Shown: positions 53,073 through 63,837, counted from the first letter of the stretch. The stretch is DNA of 64,000 bases from Saussurea involucrata (GCA_033807775.1 CM066322.1:17039001-17103000), one strand, 5' to 3'. The notes: a model not told the origin generated them from the sequence alone. A program made the numbers and translations.

Positions 53073-54018
53073 TGTTTGGGCAAAAAATCCACGTCGCACG
53101 ACCAGAACAGGTAAAACGCACGTCCTGAGTTATATCTTGTATTAAGATAAGGTCTCGACAAGAATCCAGAAAACATCCGTTGTCCCTCGTGAAAGGTAAG
53201 TCGTACGTCTCTCACGACGCTCGACCATAGCATCGCCCGTCCCACACGACCGTCGCATACAACCATGCAACCTCGACCAAAGCTAACGTTAACCTTAACC
53301 GTTACGTTTGTTAAGTGTTTAATGCAGGAGTCAAAGCCATTAACAGCCGGCAGCCATAACGGATGAAGAGTATTATGGACATTTACTCCGGCGACCGTTT
53401 CCAACCGTTGTAGTCGTTGATCAAAGCATTCGTGGAGCTAATTAATGGCACGAAGACTATAAAGACCAAGCTAAGTCCTCATTCTAAGGGAGATCAGTAG
53501 ACATCCGGCACATATCGGCAAACATCAGCTAACATCATCGAATAGCAGAGAAAAATCATCTAAACTCATACAGAAGAGCACTCAGATTCTGGAAATCAAG
53601 TACTGAAGGCCAGAATCCCACAACGAACTCAAGAACTCAAGTTATCACTCTCGACGCACGTCAACAGTTCTCGACCAACAGTTGTTTACGCTTTGTATTC
53701 ACACACGACTAACACCTATTTTACATTTTAAACACTTGTACTTTACATTTCGAAGCATTTCCTTCATTTGTATTGTAATCATCGTACGACCGACGCCAGT
53801 ACCAAGGACATCGCCCCTGATTGGCGACCATAGTATAGTGACGACACCGACTGTCGTCCGCAGGTTTTTTCCTCGTTGAGGTTTTTCCTGCGTCATCAAA
53901 TCTCTTGTCTCATTTATTTTTATCCTCGTCGCACGTCTCGTCAAAAGATCCTTTCTTTAGTTGATTAAGTCCACATCGACCTTAAGTTGTCCATTTGGTG
54001 CGATTTTTGGCATTAACT
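53073..54018 (+). repeat. Element D 3' LTR
   Basis: Preceded by AAATTTTGGGGGCAAAC (purine tract, 53056-53072). It retains the 41 bp missing from the left copy. Ends GGCATTAACT and then GTCAG. Confidence 0.92.
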
Positions 54019-54023
54019 GTCAG

Positions 54024-54805
54024 TACCTGTTGTTCCAAGAAATCATTTATGATGTGACGTATGTATACATCGAAGAGAAGGAATGTTGTATAGAATTTTA
54101 TGAGTCGTCTAGAGGTAGCTCTTCGTGGATTCGAAGAGGATGAATGTTGAGTTACAAATGGTATCAGAGCCTTAGTTTAAGGGATTTAGGTGACCAATCG
54201 GGCCTAAACTTAAACTGTAAGATGAGGAACACAACCGAGACATAGGATTGCTTCTAGGAACGATCACTGTAAATGCGCTTAGGAATAAGTTATTTATGTA
54301 ATCCGAATGCTTATTCTATGTTAATGCATGTTATGGTTTTTGGGACGTTACAAATGGTATCAGAGCCTTAGTTTAAGGGATTTAGGTGACCAGTCGGGCC
54401 TAAACTTAAACTGTAAGATGAGGAACACAACCGAGACATAGGATTGCTTCTAGGAACGATCACTGTAAATGCGCTTAGGAATAAGGTGCCAAGGACAAAC
54501 GTGTAAGGTAAGTTTGGGATTACACCTGGCCAGTGTAATTACGAACTTACAGGTACATGTGCGTGCTTACAATACCTTACTTATAGCAAATTTGTTGTGT
54601 CATGTCTAGCAAGGATTAATTATCGGTTTCTTTCAATGTAGCGCTATGACTGGGAGAACTTTGAGGAGCAGGTCAGTACCTGTTGTTCCAAGAAATCATT
54701 TATGATGTGACGTATGTATACATCGAAGAGAAGGAATGTTGTATAGAATTTTATGAGTCGTCTAGAGGTAGCTCTTCGTGGATTCGAAGAGGATGAATGT
54801 TGAGT
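54024..54805 (+). repeat. Rearranged tandem duplication in LARD-2
   Basis: 54019-54147 is repeated at 54672-54803 and the primer-site block occurs at 54152-54290 and again at 54352-54486. Between them 54287-54352 copies the last 65 bp of the LTR (45965-46029). So LTR end, primer site and interior start have been duplicated and shuffled next to element D. Confidence 0.8.
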
Positions 54806-57800
54806 TTGAGTAAAACTCCTGTTTTGGGAGAGTCCCAGTTCAAGGAATCATGGAATAGATCAGCCGGGATGGTAAGGAAGGACAGTGTCGAGATCTTGAA
54901 AGTGTCAATTCAAGAGCGAGTAAAAGATTAGAGCCCTGACTTCTTAGTCGAGCTTGGCAATGGCAGGATAAATGAAATAAGATACCTATAGTAAATTGAA
55001 AGCATGTAGAAATAGAAAGTGAGATAGTCGATCAAAACGAAAATAGTATGAAATGGTTGAGTAAGTGAGATGTGGAATGCTTGTACAGCAAATTATTGTA
55101 TGACCGAGAGGGCGACCATTGGTCGAAAGTAGAGTGTCAATGATAAGTGCGTAAATAAAGTGATTGACCTTGTTTGAGTGAGTAGCCTTCAAGTACAAGT
55201 AGAATTTCATGCATTGTGTCTTTACATGTGTTATACGAGATTTTCGTGATTAAAGTAAAAGGGGTGAATATCAATTTTGATCGGAAATGAGTCAGCGTGT
55301 GCAAGCGTATAATTTTAAAGAAAAGGGCAATTCCATTTATGTCGCACAAAGAAGTTTTGAGCTTAACGATTTGCGAAATATTGCACACTTTTCACGATCA
55401 GTTAAGTTGTTGCAAAAAGTCAAGAAAACGTTTGCCAGCAAAACTTTTATAATCAAAATGAGTATGAGGACCGACTGGTTTTCTCTGTGTCGGTAATCCT
55501 TTTTCAAAATTTTGTCACACGAAAAGATTGTCATTCAATATATTACTGATGTAACAACAGCGTTGAGGTTAAGTAAGACTAAATCTTACGGAAAGGTGCA
55601 TACAAACGATCCTCGAGATTGTTGAGCTGGGCATTGGAGTCTTGAGAATGTGGGGTCATGTATATCCAAGTTGTTTCCAAGTGTTGTTCTGTCAAATGAT
55701 AAAATGTGCGAGACGATTTTGTAACGTGTTGTCATGCATGAAGGCTATGAACTCACTAGGTAATAGGGTATTACATGGTAAGATAAGGAAGAACTCCGAG
55801 AGTGGAGAGGTGTTGGACAAATCAGGGGAGAACGTTTGTAGTTTTGGTATACGTGTTCAAGAGGAGAGTTGGACAGTAGAATAGTCGGAAGTGATTTATG
55901 ATGTCGACTGTATAAGGGTCTGTACCCTTGTTCGGTGACTGGGAATACAGTTGCCGAGGGACGAGGGTGTCCGGAGGAAGGACTAGGAGTCATCAAGGTG
56001 TTGGTTTTAGCAACTCATAAAGAGTAGTGGGGTGAGGCAGAAATGAAATGTCCACAGCATGGGATATGAGTCTTAAGGTGACCTTGTAATATTAGTGTTA
56101 CATGAGTAAGTTTTGAAATTAGGACGACTGAATATGAAGTTGATTATGATAGGTTGGAAGGATTTGGTTCCGTAAGGAACCCATGTTTAAGAATAGGTTA
56201 AGAAAGTATCAACAAGTTGACTATTGATGTTGAAGTTGGAAATGTTGTGAGTTGGCTGAGGCCGAGGACTTGAACCAGGAGAGTGAAAGTTGATAGAACA
56301 CCTTGTAGGGGTGTTAAGTTAGTGAGAGACTATTGTTTTGGATAAGCGTTCTGCTTACGAGGTATGGGGAGGTTCGTATGAGGATAAGATATGTAGCACG
56401 AACGGAGCGAGTGTGTAAATTATATCGTCCAGTGAGGGAATGTGCCCTGTTTGTTTAAGGCTCGGATCGTAAAGAGCTAGCAAGAACGATTACATTGAGC
56501 TAATTGGGAACTAGAAAGTTATAGTTCAACTAGAGTGAGAAAGGACACAGTAGCGAGATAGACTCGGTTATTTATGCGGGAGAATTTGAAGGCGAGTTTG
56601 AATTGTGTATGAATGGCCATGAGAGATTTGGTCTGCAGTGTGATGTTATGGGGGAGGAATGTACAGTTATGTAGTGGCAATAATTGCCAAGTTAAATGTG
56701 CCAGCTAGTGTTGTAGTAACGTGATGTTAGGAAGATGAAGCATTAGATGGAAGCCTTTTCGGGATTTCGGATGGAATGTGCGAATTGTTAAGCAAGTGGT
56801 TGGAACACATAGTTGTAAGTGGCAGTGTGATACGTCTATTATCGGAGTAGAATGTTAGAGCAGTAGTGGGTGCTTGCCCAAATGAGAGACCAAGCGTTTT
56901 TGGCCTTGTGAGTCGCTAAGTAAGTATATTCTTGAGATCACTGTAAGTTTAAAGAAGATGATGGATGAGTTAATCAAAATGTGGTGTAGTAGATGCGAAA
57001 TCTTTAAAGAATGAGAATTGTTTCCTATGGGTGAAAGGATTATCCGAGAAGCTAATAGTTGAAGATCAAAGAATGTGTAGTAACAGCAAACACTGGTGTC
57101 AGTTCGAGGTGATTTGGTTGAATGCCTTAAGTTAGAATTTTAGTGCAACTGTTTGGTTATGTACAGTAATGAGAAAGTATTTTCAGCATGGGAATTGTCG
57201 GAAGAGAGGGGCAAGTAATGTTGGTGGGCAGTGCTCTACGCTAACGTGGGGAGGTGAAGATAGTATGTGGGAACAAGTGAGTAGGTTGGAGGTAGTAAGC
57301 TTGGCAGTAACGCCGAAAGGTAGAGTAGTGTGTAAGTCGCCATCGGTTAGTGTGCAAACTTTTGGAAAGCGTATAGAGGAAGGAAATTGTGTATGTATTG
57401 TGCAGGAAAGAAGTGGATAAGGCAGTTGAATGAGTTGAGTTAGCAATGTTGTGAGAAATGTTCAGATGAATTGATTGTTCAGCGTTAAGATATTGAGAAT
57501 AGTATGGTGTGACCATGGTTACTCCTCCCAGTTGAGTGAGGATAACCGGAGTTATGTTTTATATGACTGCACGAACGTGACAATCAGCGAGGAATTGATG
57601 TGTTTCAGGATAAGTTTAATTGGAGTAGGTGAACACTTCAACGATGGGTTTGGAGGTTCCTACTCTTAGTTATGCATAAGTATGAAATGGTGAAGTGGTG
57701 AGGATGTGAGAGATGGTTGACGAACTGTGGTCGAGGTGGTCCGAGAAAGGGAAATGTTATCTGCACAGACGATTGATAGTTGGGAGAAGTAATATAGAAT

Positions 57801-57984
57801 TGCTTGTAATACGATGAAGGAACTCTGGGTTGTGAGTTGTCGGGATGTACAGGGTTGGCCATGTGCCAAGCTGTCAAGTGAGTGATTGTTTCTTGGTAAA
57901 AGAATCTCGTGTTGTAGCGGAGTATTCCGCCAAGTTCCTCCTTCAAGGAAGTAAAGATGCATGAGGAGCCTTATTTAATTTTTT

Positions 57985-58120
57985 TCTATTGTTAAGATCG
58001 ATCGAGTAGGAACAATAGCCTACGAGTTAGAGTACCGTAAGAAATGAAAGGAATGCACCCAATGTTCCATGTTTCGAATTTAATGAGGTGGTTGACTGAG
58101 TCAGAAGTGGCATTACCTTG
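57985..58120 (+). pseudogene. Remnant of chromovirus integrase C-terminus in LARD-2
   Basis: One frame reads VGTIAYELEYR, then after a stop KGMHPMFHVSNLMRWL. The pattern G-x-x-A-Y-x-L-E-L then H-x-x-F-H-V-S-N-L is characteristic of the end of integrase in chromovirus-type Gypsy polyproteins. It is the only protein trace I recognise in either LARD. Confidence 0.6.
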
Positions 58121-58208
58121 GGGAAGTGTCAGTTTTGGTGTGAGCAAGATACCCGCATCTTTTCCAATAAGGAATTCCGGGGACATAATTCTTTTAAGGG
58201 GGGAGTGT

Positions 58209-58566
58209 TGTAACAACCGGGTTTCCTATGGCAAGTATGGAAGTTTAGTGTCTTTTGTCTAAAGAATGAAAGTATAATTGGAGGGTCAAAATGGAAATTG
58301 GTGGGAAGGTATAAAAAGGCTCAATTCCCTAGGGTTAGCAAATTCTTCATTTCTTCTTTGTGGTGTTGACGGCTAGAGAATGAAAGAGAGGAAGAAAAGA
58401 GGTTTTTGGGAAATAAATCAAATAAGAGAAGGAATCAGTAAGGTAATTCTTATGCCTTGTTAATTTGATGTTTCTTTCTTCTTTGGTCTGGATTCTTGAG
58501 GCTGAAACTGTGATTCAATGAGTTCTTCACTACATTTCCTTTAAAAGTGTGTTTTGAGGGTTTAAA
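58209..58566 (+). repeat. LARD-2 3' LTR, truncated
   Basis: TGTAACAACCGGG... matches 28835-29104 and 38107-38195, then stops after GAGGGTTT; the remaining 1.3 kb of the LTR is missing, so a deletion accompanied the next junction. Confidence 0.9.
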
Positions 58567-59969
58567 TGTCCCGAGACTATCTCAAAGTCAAAACCGAGCA
58601 AAGTGCTCCAAGCTTGCTAGACCCATGATGTCGGTCATCATCGCATAAAACGCGTTTAAACATTGTTTAAGCAAACACGTATCCCAAAATCATCATTAAT
58701 CCCAAAACTCAACACGGGTTAAACAAAAGGGGTTTTCCCAAAGGACTCACACCCTTAATATTCTCAAAATGACCCATAACACTAAAAGTGCATTTCCCAA
58801 ATGGTTTATTAAAATCATTTACACTAACATGATTAAACCATCAAATAAACCTCATTTTGAGCATTTAATCTTTAAAGACAATTTATGGTTTCTAACCATC
58901 CAAATATCCAAAAGCCCCAAATATGGGTGTTTTACACATTTATGAAGATAAACATTTCAAAAGAGTTAAACTATTCAAATAACTCAACCATATATATTTT
59001 CAAGTAAAACACACAAATATTTGGAAAATACTAATTTTGGCATGTACAAAGTTTTTGCAAAGTAACTTGAACTCACCTTGCTAGATCTAAGCTAAATCTA
59101 GAGTTTCTCCAAACGTAAGCTCCTTTGATGAAGTTTGCATCCTCAAGCCAAAACTTCCAAAACCTATATTTATGAATTCCCAACCATCAATATCACAATC
59201 CAACCACATGAAATCATTCTCCAACCATAAAACATCAAAACCACCAATAATACCAAAACCCTAATTTCTTAGATGAAGAAAATAGATAATTACCTCAATC
59301 ACAACAATAATCCACCAACAAAACACTTCTAGATCACCAACGAAACACCACAAGCTCCAATTCTTCAAAATGGTCAAAAAGGTTAGATGAAACCCTAGAA
59401 AGATTTGGGTGAAGAAGATGAAGTGGAAGGATTCTTCCTTTAGCTTCCAAAACCATGATAGATGAAGAAGAGACACTTGAAAACTTGGTTCTTGGGGTCT
59501 AAAAGGCTCAAAATCGACATTGGGGGTAAAGGGTTTCGGTTCTTGGGAGAGAAAAACGAAATGGGTGAAGTTAGAATGAGAAAAGTGCTGAAAATCGCGT
59601 TTTTAAGGGTCCTGGTGCCCCCGGGCGATAGTGACAGGCGATAGTGATAGTGTCACAATCGCTGGCACAATCACACGGGTTGTACCGAGAGTTTTTGGCA
59701 TCCGGCGATTGTGACATGCGGTTGTGACAGTGTCACAATCGCTGGGCACTAGCGCACAGGGTGTACCGAAACTTGTTTTGGCCATAACTTCTTCGTTTTA
59801 GCTCCGTTTTTGTTCCGAAAGAACCGTTGGACTTGTATTTGAATTCCTCATCCAACAAGACCATAAAATCTAGGATTTAATCCAAAATCCTATTTTTCAT
59901 ATTTTTCTTAAAAGATCGTTTTCCACACTGATTCAAAATTGTACTTATCCGAAAATTACGGGTGTTACA
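58567..59969 (-). repeat. LTR of a further Gypsy-type element, minus orientation
   Basis: TGTCCCGAGAC...GGGTGTTACA, 1403 bp with TG and CA ends. Read on the minus strand it starts TGTAACACCCG, typical of plant Gypsy LTRs, and is preceded by CGGGCGGGGGCTAG, a purine-tract-like stretch (59970-59983). The rest of the element is absent and flanks do not match, so this is a 3' LTR stranded by deletion rather than a clean solo LTR. Confidence 0.75.
59624..59770 (-). repeat. GCGATWGTGACA / TGTCACAATCGC palindromic repeats
   Basis: Two tandem units of about 80 bp, each with GCGATAGTGACA or GCGATTGTGACA and the inverted TGTCACAATCGC, then a TGTACCGA word. The array is 200-345 bp into the LTR when read on the minus strand. 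Confidence 0.8.
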
Positions 59970-60399
59970 CTAGCCCCCGCCCGAACCCTCTCTTTAATCT
60001 TAAGTAAAGTGAAGTCAAATCAATGAAGTGAACAACCCAGCCTCTTTGTTTGAAGCTTTGTTTCACCTAATTCGGAAAGAGAACAATAGACTTGCATATT
60101 TTAATGCGGGTCACTTCCCCTGGTTCATGCATGGGAAAGAAGGTCGGATTAACCCCGAAAAAAGTGATCCAAAAATGGGCCCCTGATCCGCGTAGACCAA
60201 GGGCGAACACTCATCGTAACAACTTGTAATCAGGTGTCTTGTGAAATAATCACTCCCATGGTTAAACGCCTGCTTGACTAGCTCAAAAGGAGGCAGCTGG
60301 AGTGTGTAGATGGGCTTTGAAGCAGGGCCAGCCGGAAGAGTGTTGCAGAAAGATCTGCACTTCCCTTTTACAACATAGGAGGGAGGGGGCCTCCTTCAA

Positions 60400-60473
60400 A
60401 AGGAGGAGGAATCTTAGTACCAAATGCTTGGCAATCCTTGGTAGAGCTTATTTATGATTTCGTGCTGAACCTG
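60400..60473 (+). pseudogene. atp6: atp6 fragment (mitochondrial ATP synthase subunit a)
   Basis: The translation reads LVPNAWQSLVELIYDFVLNL, the well-conserved start of the mature plant ATP6 core. The match breaks off after NL, where ATP6 continues VNEQIGG. Only about 24 codons remain. Confidence 0.85.
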
Positions 60474-60539
60474 AAGCAGGTGACCCCTAATCCACCTGAG
60501 GTTGGTAGCAAGGCTACCTCTGATTCTCGAAAAAATCTG

Positions 60540-60660
60540 AATAGTTACATCCAATTACAAACTACACGAAAGTTGTCCCTTTTTCATGGAGATTTACCCA
60601 TCACAGAGATGCATAGAGGAACAGAACGAACTTCATATATCCCTTTTTCGCTCAATCCAG
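60540..60660 (+). pseudogene. rps4: rps4 fragment (mitochondrial ribosomal protein S4)
   Basis: In the same frame as the atp6 piece, residues SYIQLQTTRKL, GDLPITEMHRGT and TSYIPF match plant mitochondrial RPS4 from memory of that family. About 40 codons, with a few substitutions. An unidentified 25-codon linker joins it to the atp6 piece, and it continues into unrelated sequence to a stop at 60750. Confidence 0.8.
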
Positions 60661-61543
60661 ACGTGGGCATAAGGGCCTTTATGACACAATTAATAATTCG
60701 ATTCATTTTAGCAGCCACTTCCAAATTTTCTGTCTCGTTTTCACTATATTGAGCTTTACATTGTCATGAATAATGGAATTGCGGTCTTTTCAAACTTCCC
60801 ATAGGATAAATAAAGCAACAGAATTGCGTAAAAGACCGGGGAGTTATGCTTTTTCTCCCGCCTCAGCTTTGCGCCAGTCCGGTTTATTAGATAGTGAGTG
60901 GGTAAGAGAGGTGTTTGGTCTGGCTCCGAATGTGGGCCTAGAAGCATTAGACGAGTCTCTGAATATTCCCGAGGGTTCTCAGGATAAAGACAGCCTTAAG
61001 GTGCCTCTACCAATTAAGTTATTTCCGCCAGCTACGGTAGTGGCGAAGCACTACTGAGCAATTCACGTATCACTTGATACGGACGACTTCTGTTTTTCCG
61101 CCGGCGCTTTCGAAAGTTTCGACTTTTCGATCTTTCTTCCCTTAGCGCACAAGCACCTGCCTCTCCCACTTGTTTGTTGTAGACTTCAGAGAAGAGAAAA
61201 AAGGCATTCGTCAGCGTAGGAAGGATGTGGAGTACGAACTTATCATGCTTCCCAATTCCATTAGCATAAAAGAGTTTATTGAACCTATAGGCATGTTTAG
61301 CGCCTTTCCAAAGTAAACCTAAAAAAACCTTTGCTTTGGGAAGTAAGGACCGAGTGAAAAATGAAAAACGTCCGCTAACGCCCCTAATATTCCTAAAGGA
61401 AAATGGATCAAATTGGCTCCTCCTCCTTTTGATAGATATGGTTTCAAGATCTATGAACAAGAGAGATCCCTAAATCTCCATTTGAAAAAAGAGATGAATA
61501 GATAAGGCATGTTCTTTTTTAGAGCTCCCTAGCTTGTTTTGCA

Positions 61544-61581
61544 GGGAAACGTACGTGAGACTTCCGCATCATAAGGCTCCG
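61544..61581 (-). ncRNA. Group II intron domain V
   Basis: The minus strand reads GGAGCCTTATGATGCGGAAG then TCTCACGTACGTTTCC, the catalytic domain V hairpin of plant mitochondrial group II introns. It is followed at lower coordinates by possible domain VI. The host gene of the intron is not identified. Confidence 0.7.
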
Positions 61582-62440
61582 TCCCGAGCTTCCGTCGTCG
61601 GCCTTGTCATTAGACCACTATCTATGCATGTATTTTCATCCTGGACTCTATAATCTTTTGCTTCTCGGGTGGTGGCGAACAATGCAGAAGAGCTCTTGGG
61701 AATCTCTAAGGTAAGAAAAGAATGAATCCAATGTTGGTGGAAGAAAACCCATTTTCAAGGGCAACCATTTGTTCCAAAGATTTTGATAAAGAGATCTCTA
61801 GCCAGTCTCTTCTTTTGAGAGGACAACTCAATCAACTCGGCGGGTCCCCTCTTGTCTTTTGGAAGCAGAGCATGCAGAAAAATCGAGCACTTTCCTCCAG
61901 AGTTCAAGTTGAATTGCTTGATTAGGTCAGCATGGGAAAGGGTAGGATCTAATTTCCCAGCAGGAGGACCCTTCTTTCGTTTCGCATTTGGAACCGGCTT
62001 CCATCTAAAAAAAATATGATTAGTTTCATCTATATAAATGGATCATTCTCAATTGGCCGAAGGCAAACGACCTAAGTCAGGCTCTTCTTCTGTTCTACGA
62101 ATCTAACTAATTTATACTACTCCTGCGGGCTAGAGAGATGGAACTACTGAAGCAGCTCCCTCTGCTTCTGGAACTGTAAAAGGGTTGGGGGCAATCACCT
62201 TTCCAAGATCTGTGATACGAAAACCAAAACCAAGACAAGTAATAACAGGAGATCATCGTGGATGTTTAAGTCTAAATCGAACACTAAATAATCAAAGAAT
62301 TGAACTTTACTCGACCCATTCTCCAGTCTCCCGCACTGCTCAAGTAAGTGTGCGACTCTGTATGAGGACCTCCGTGACTCAACGAGCCACTAGCAAGCAT
62401 TTTGCATATGTTGTATTTCTCTATGTAACGTACATATAAT

Positions 62441-63517
62441 ATTGAAAAATGCATTTCATGTATAAATCAAAGTTCTAAATGGCGTGAGGCGTGACGTGGC
62501 GGCGAGGCCAAGCCTCAAGCCTTAGGAGCCATGGCGAAGCCATGGCGTTTTCAAGGCGTGACTTATGGCGTCAAATTTCTCGGTCATATATAATATTATA
62601 TATAAAAACATATGTTTTGTAGTGTTACTCAATGAGCCAATGGTAGTAAGCAAGTTAAATTGGGTTATATATTTAAAAACTTGCAAATAAGACATTAAAA
62701 ACGTAAAGAAAAATCAAATATCGCATTACGAAAACAACACGTTAGGCCATGGCATGCCACTGGCTTAACGTGGCAACAAGCCTTGGTGCCATGGCGGCTG
62801 ACGGGGGACGGGGATCCCCAACGGAGATCCCCGTTAATATAAGATGTTTTAAATCAAACATGTTAAATGCCACACTCGATCGATAAATGCTTCATGTTTA
62901 AATCTCACGTAGATTTTAAAATTTTGCTTTTATAGAGTATCAAATAATCATACGTGGACAAAGTAACAACATTAATACGTAACCGTTTAATCAACATTAT
63001 ACATATGGCTTTCAACGTTCTTTTATCTAAAAAGGTAAAACAAAAAAATAAAATGTATACAAAAAGAAATGTCAAAATAATATTTCTAAATCTAAAAGAT
63101 ATTGAATCTAATTATGTATAATTAATATAATTAATAACAAACATATAGAATATATTTAATATTCAGGGACGGGACGAGACAGAGCGAGGCGGGGCGGGGA
63201 CCACGTTACCCGGCCCGGCCCGGCCCCGTCCTCATCCCCGGTTTTTAACTTTCAAGGATCCCCTTCCCCATCCCCGTTCCCCGATTTTGCGAATTCCCAT
63301 CCCTGTCGGGACGGGTACATCAAGTTCCCCATTAGGGCGGGTCTCGTTCTCATGCCTAGGCGTGAAATAGATAAAAGCTAAGAAAATCATCTTACGAATT
63401 GATGAAGATATGATGATGAACATCAAATGAGCATAAATTAAATAAAGCATCGGATCTTGGCAGGGTAGGATCTAAAAGGTGTGTGTTAGCGTAAGTATAT
63501 GTCATGTATGTATATGA
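62441..63517. other. Repeat-derived intergenic stretch
   Basis: 62478-62580 and 62745-62805 are rich in GGCGTGA, CATGGCG and GCCTCAAG words, probably one old repeat. 62805-62840 and 63163-63361 are GGGGATCCCC-rich arms around an AT-rich core and end CATGCCTA, like the hAT MITE at 26083. No gene is seen. Confidence 0.5.
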
Positions 63518-63731
63518 TGCATGCATGGACAAAAACTCATTATTTAATTATTTTTATTTATTAATCACAACACGTTAATTACTCGCTCAAGAAGTTTTCT
63601 TCAGTTGAAATGTGGACAAACCCTATTTTCTAATGTCCCTTGAATCCGTAAATCTTCTTTTAGTAATTTCTTAGTAACAAACCTTCTAATTTTTAAATAA
63701 TAAAAACATAATGAAATTTACCTAAAACGAC

Positions 63732-63738
63732 TATATAA
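63732..63738 (+). promoter_or_regulatory. TATA box of HMA gene copy 2
   Basis: TATATAA 100 bp upstream of the start codon; the extra spacing comes from the CTCTA-bearing insertion. Confidence 0.7.
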
Positions 63739-63837
63739 ACCTTCGATTCCATCCCTTTCCTCTACTCTACTCTACTCTACTACACCAAAACCAAAACCTC
63801 TCTCCGGCAGGCCGATAAAAGGTGGTATACGACATCG

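Larger units (their letters stand above)
46354..54018 (+). mobile_element. Element D: Gypsy gag-protease element with spliced antisense gene, no RT
   Basis: LTRs 46354-47258 (905 bp) and 53073-54018 (946 bp); the left one lacks about 41 bp near 46920. Target duplication GTCAG at 46349-46353 and 54019-54023. The last base of the right LTR is T rather than A. Plus-strand gag and protease (47360-49737) are followed by an 800-bp spacer and a multi-exon gene on the minus strand (52591-50529), then purine tract GGGGGCAAAC and the right LTR. RT, RNase H and integrase are absent. It belongs to the same family as C but is inverted relative to it. Confidence 0.93.
54019..58208 (+). other. LARD-2 interior, main part
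   Basis: Resumes with GTCAG after element D and remains colinear with LARD-1 (1680-5406). No long open frame. The last 250 bp keep a decayed integrase tail (see 57985-58120) and end with TTTTAAGGGGGGAGTG, the purine tract. Confidence 0.8.
28835..58566 (+). mobile_element. LARD-2: Gypsy-derived LTR element carrying three nested insertions
   Basis: 5' LTR starts TGTAACAACC at 28835 and, once the nested elements are removed, ends CA at 46029 (about 1.65 kb). A primer site follows at 46032. The interior (46030-46353, 54019-58208) is colinear with LARD-1. A purine tract precedes the 3' LTR at 58209, of which only 355 bp remain before a junction at about 58564. Left LTR start and right LTR start differ at about six positions in 270 bp. 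No complete pol frame is present. Confidence 0.88.
59986..62440. other. Mitochondrial-derived nuclear insert (NUMT), approximate borders
   Basis: Contains an atp6 fragment, an rps4 fragment and a group II intron domain V, all in the plant mitochondrial style, with no long host-like gene. Other frames here (60773-61057 plus, 61032-61460 minus, 61722-61925 plus) are not recognised; they may be further mitochondrial intergenic or chimeric sequence. Base composition is more balanced than the flanks. Borders were set by the purine tract at the left and the return to AT-rich sequence at the right. Confidence 0.7.

Noticed and set aside
38917..54018. C and D as the two arms of a single large inverted-repeat transposon
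   Set aside because: Each has its own LTR pair, primer site, purine tract and distinct 5-bp target duplication.
58567..59969. Clean solo LTR
   Set aside because: Flanking 5-mers (TTAAA and CTAGC) differ and a purine tract sits at its right side, so it is a remnant of a larger element.
60438..60752. An active nuclear gene combining atp6 and rps4 pieces
   Set aside because: No transit peptide or promoter seen; best read as a mitochondrial-derived relic.
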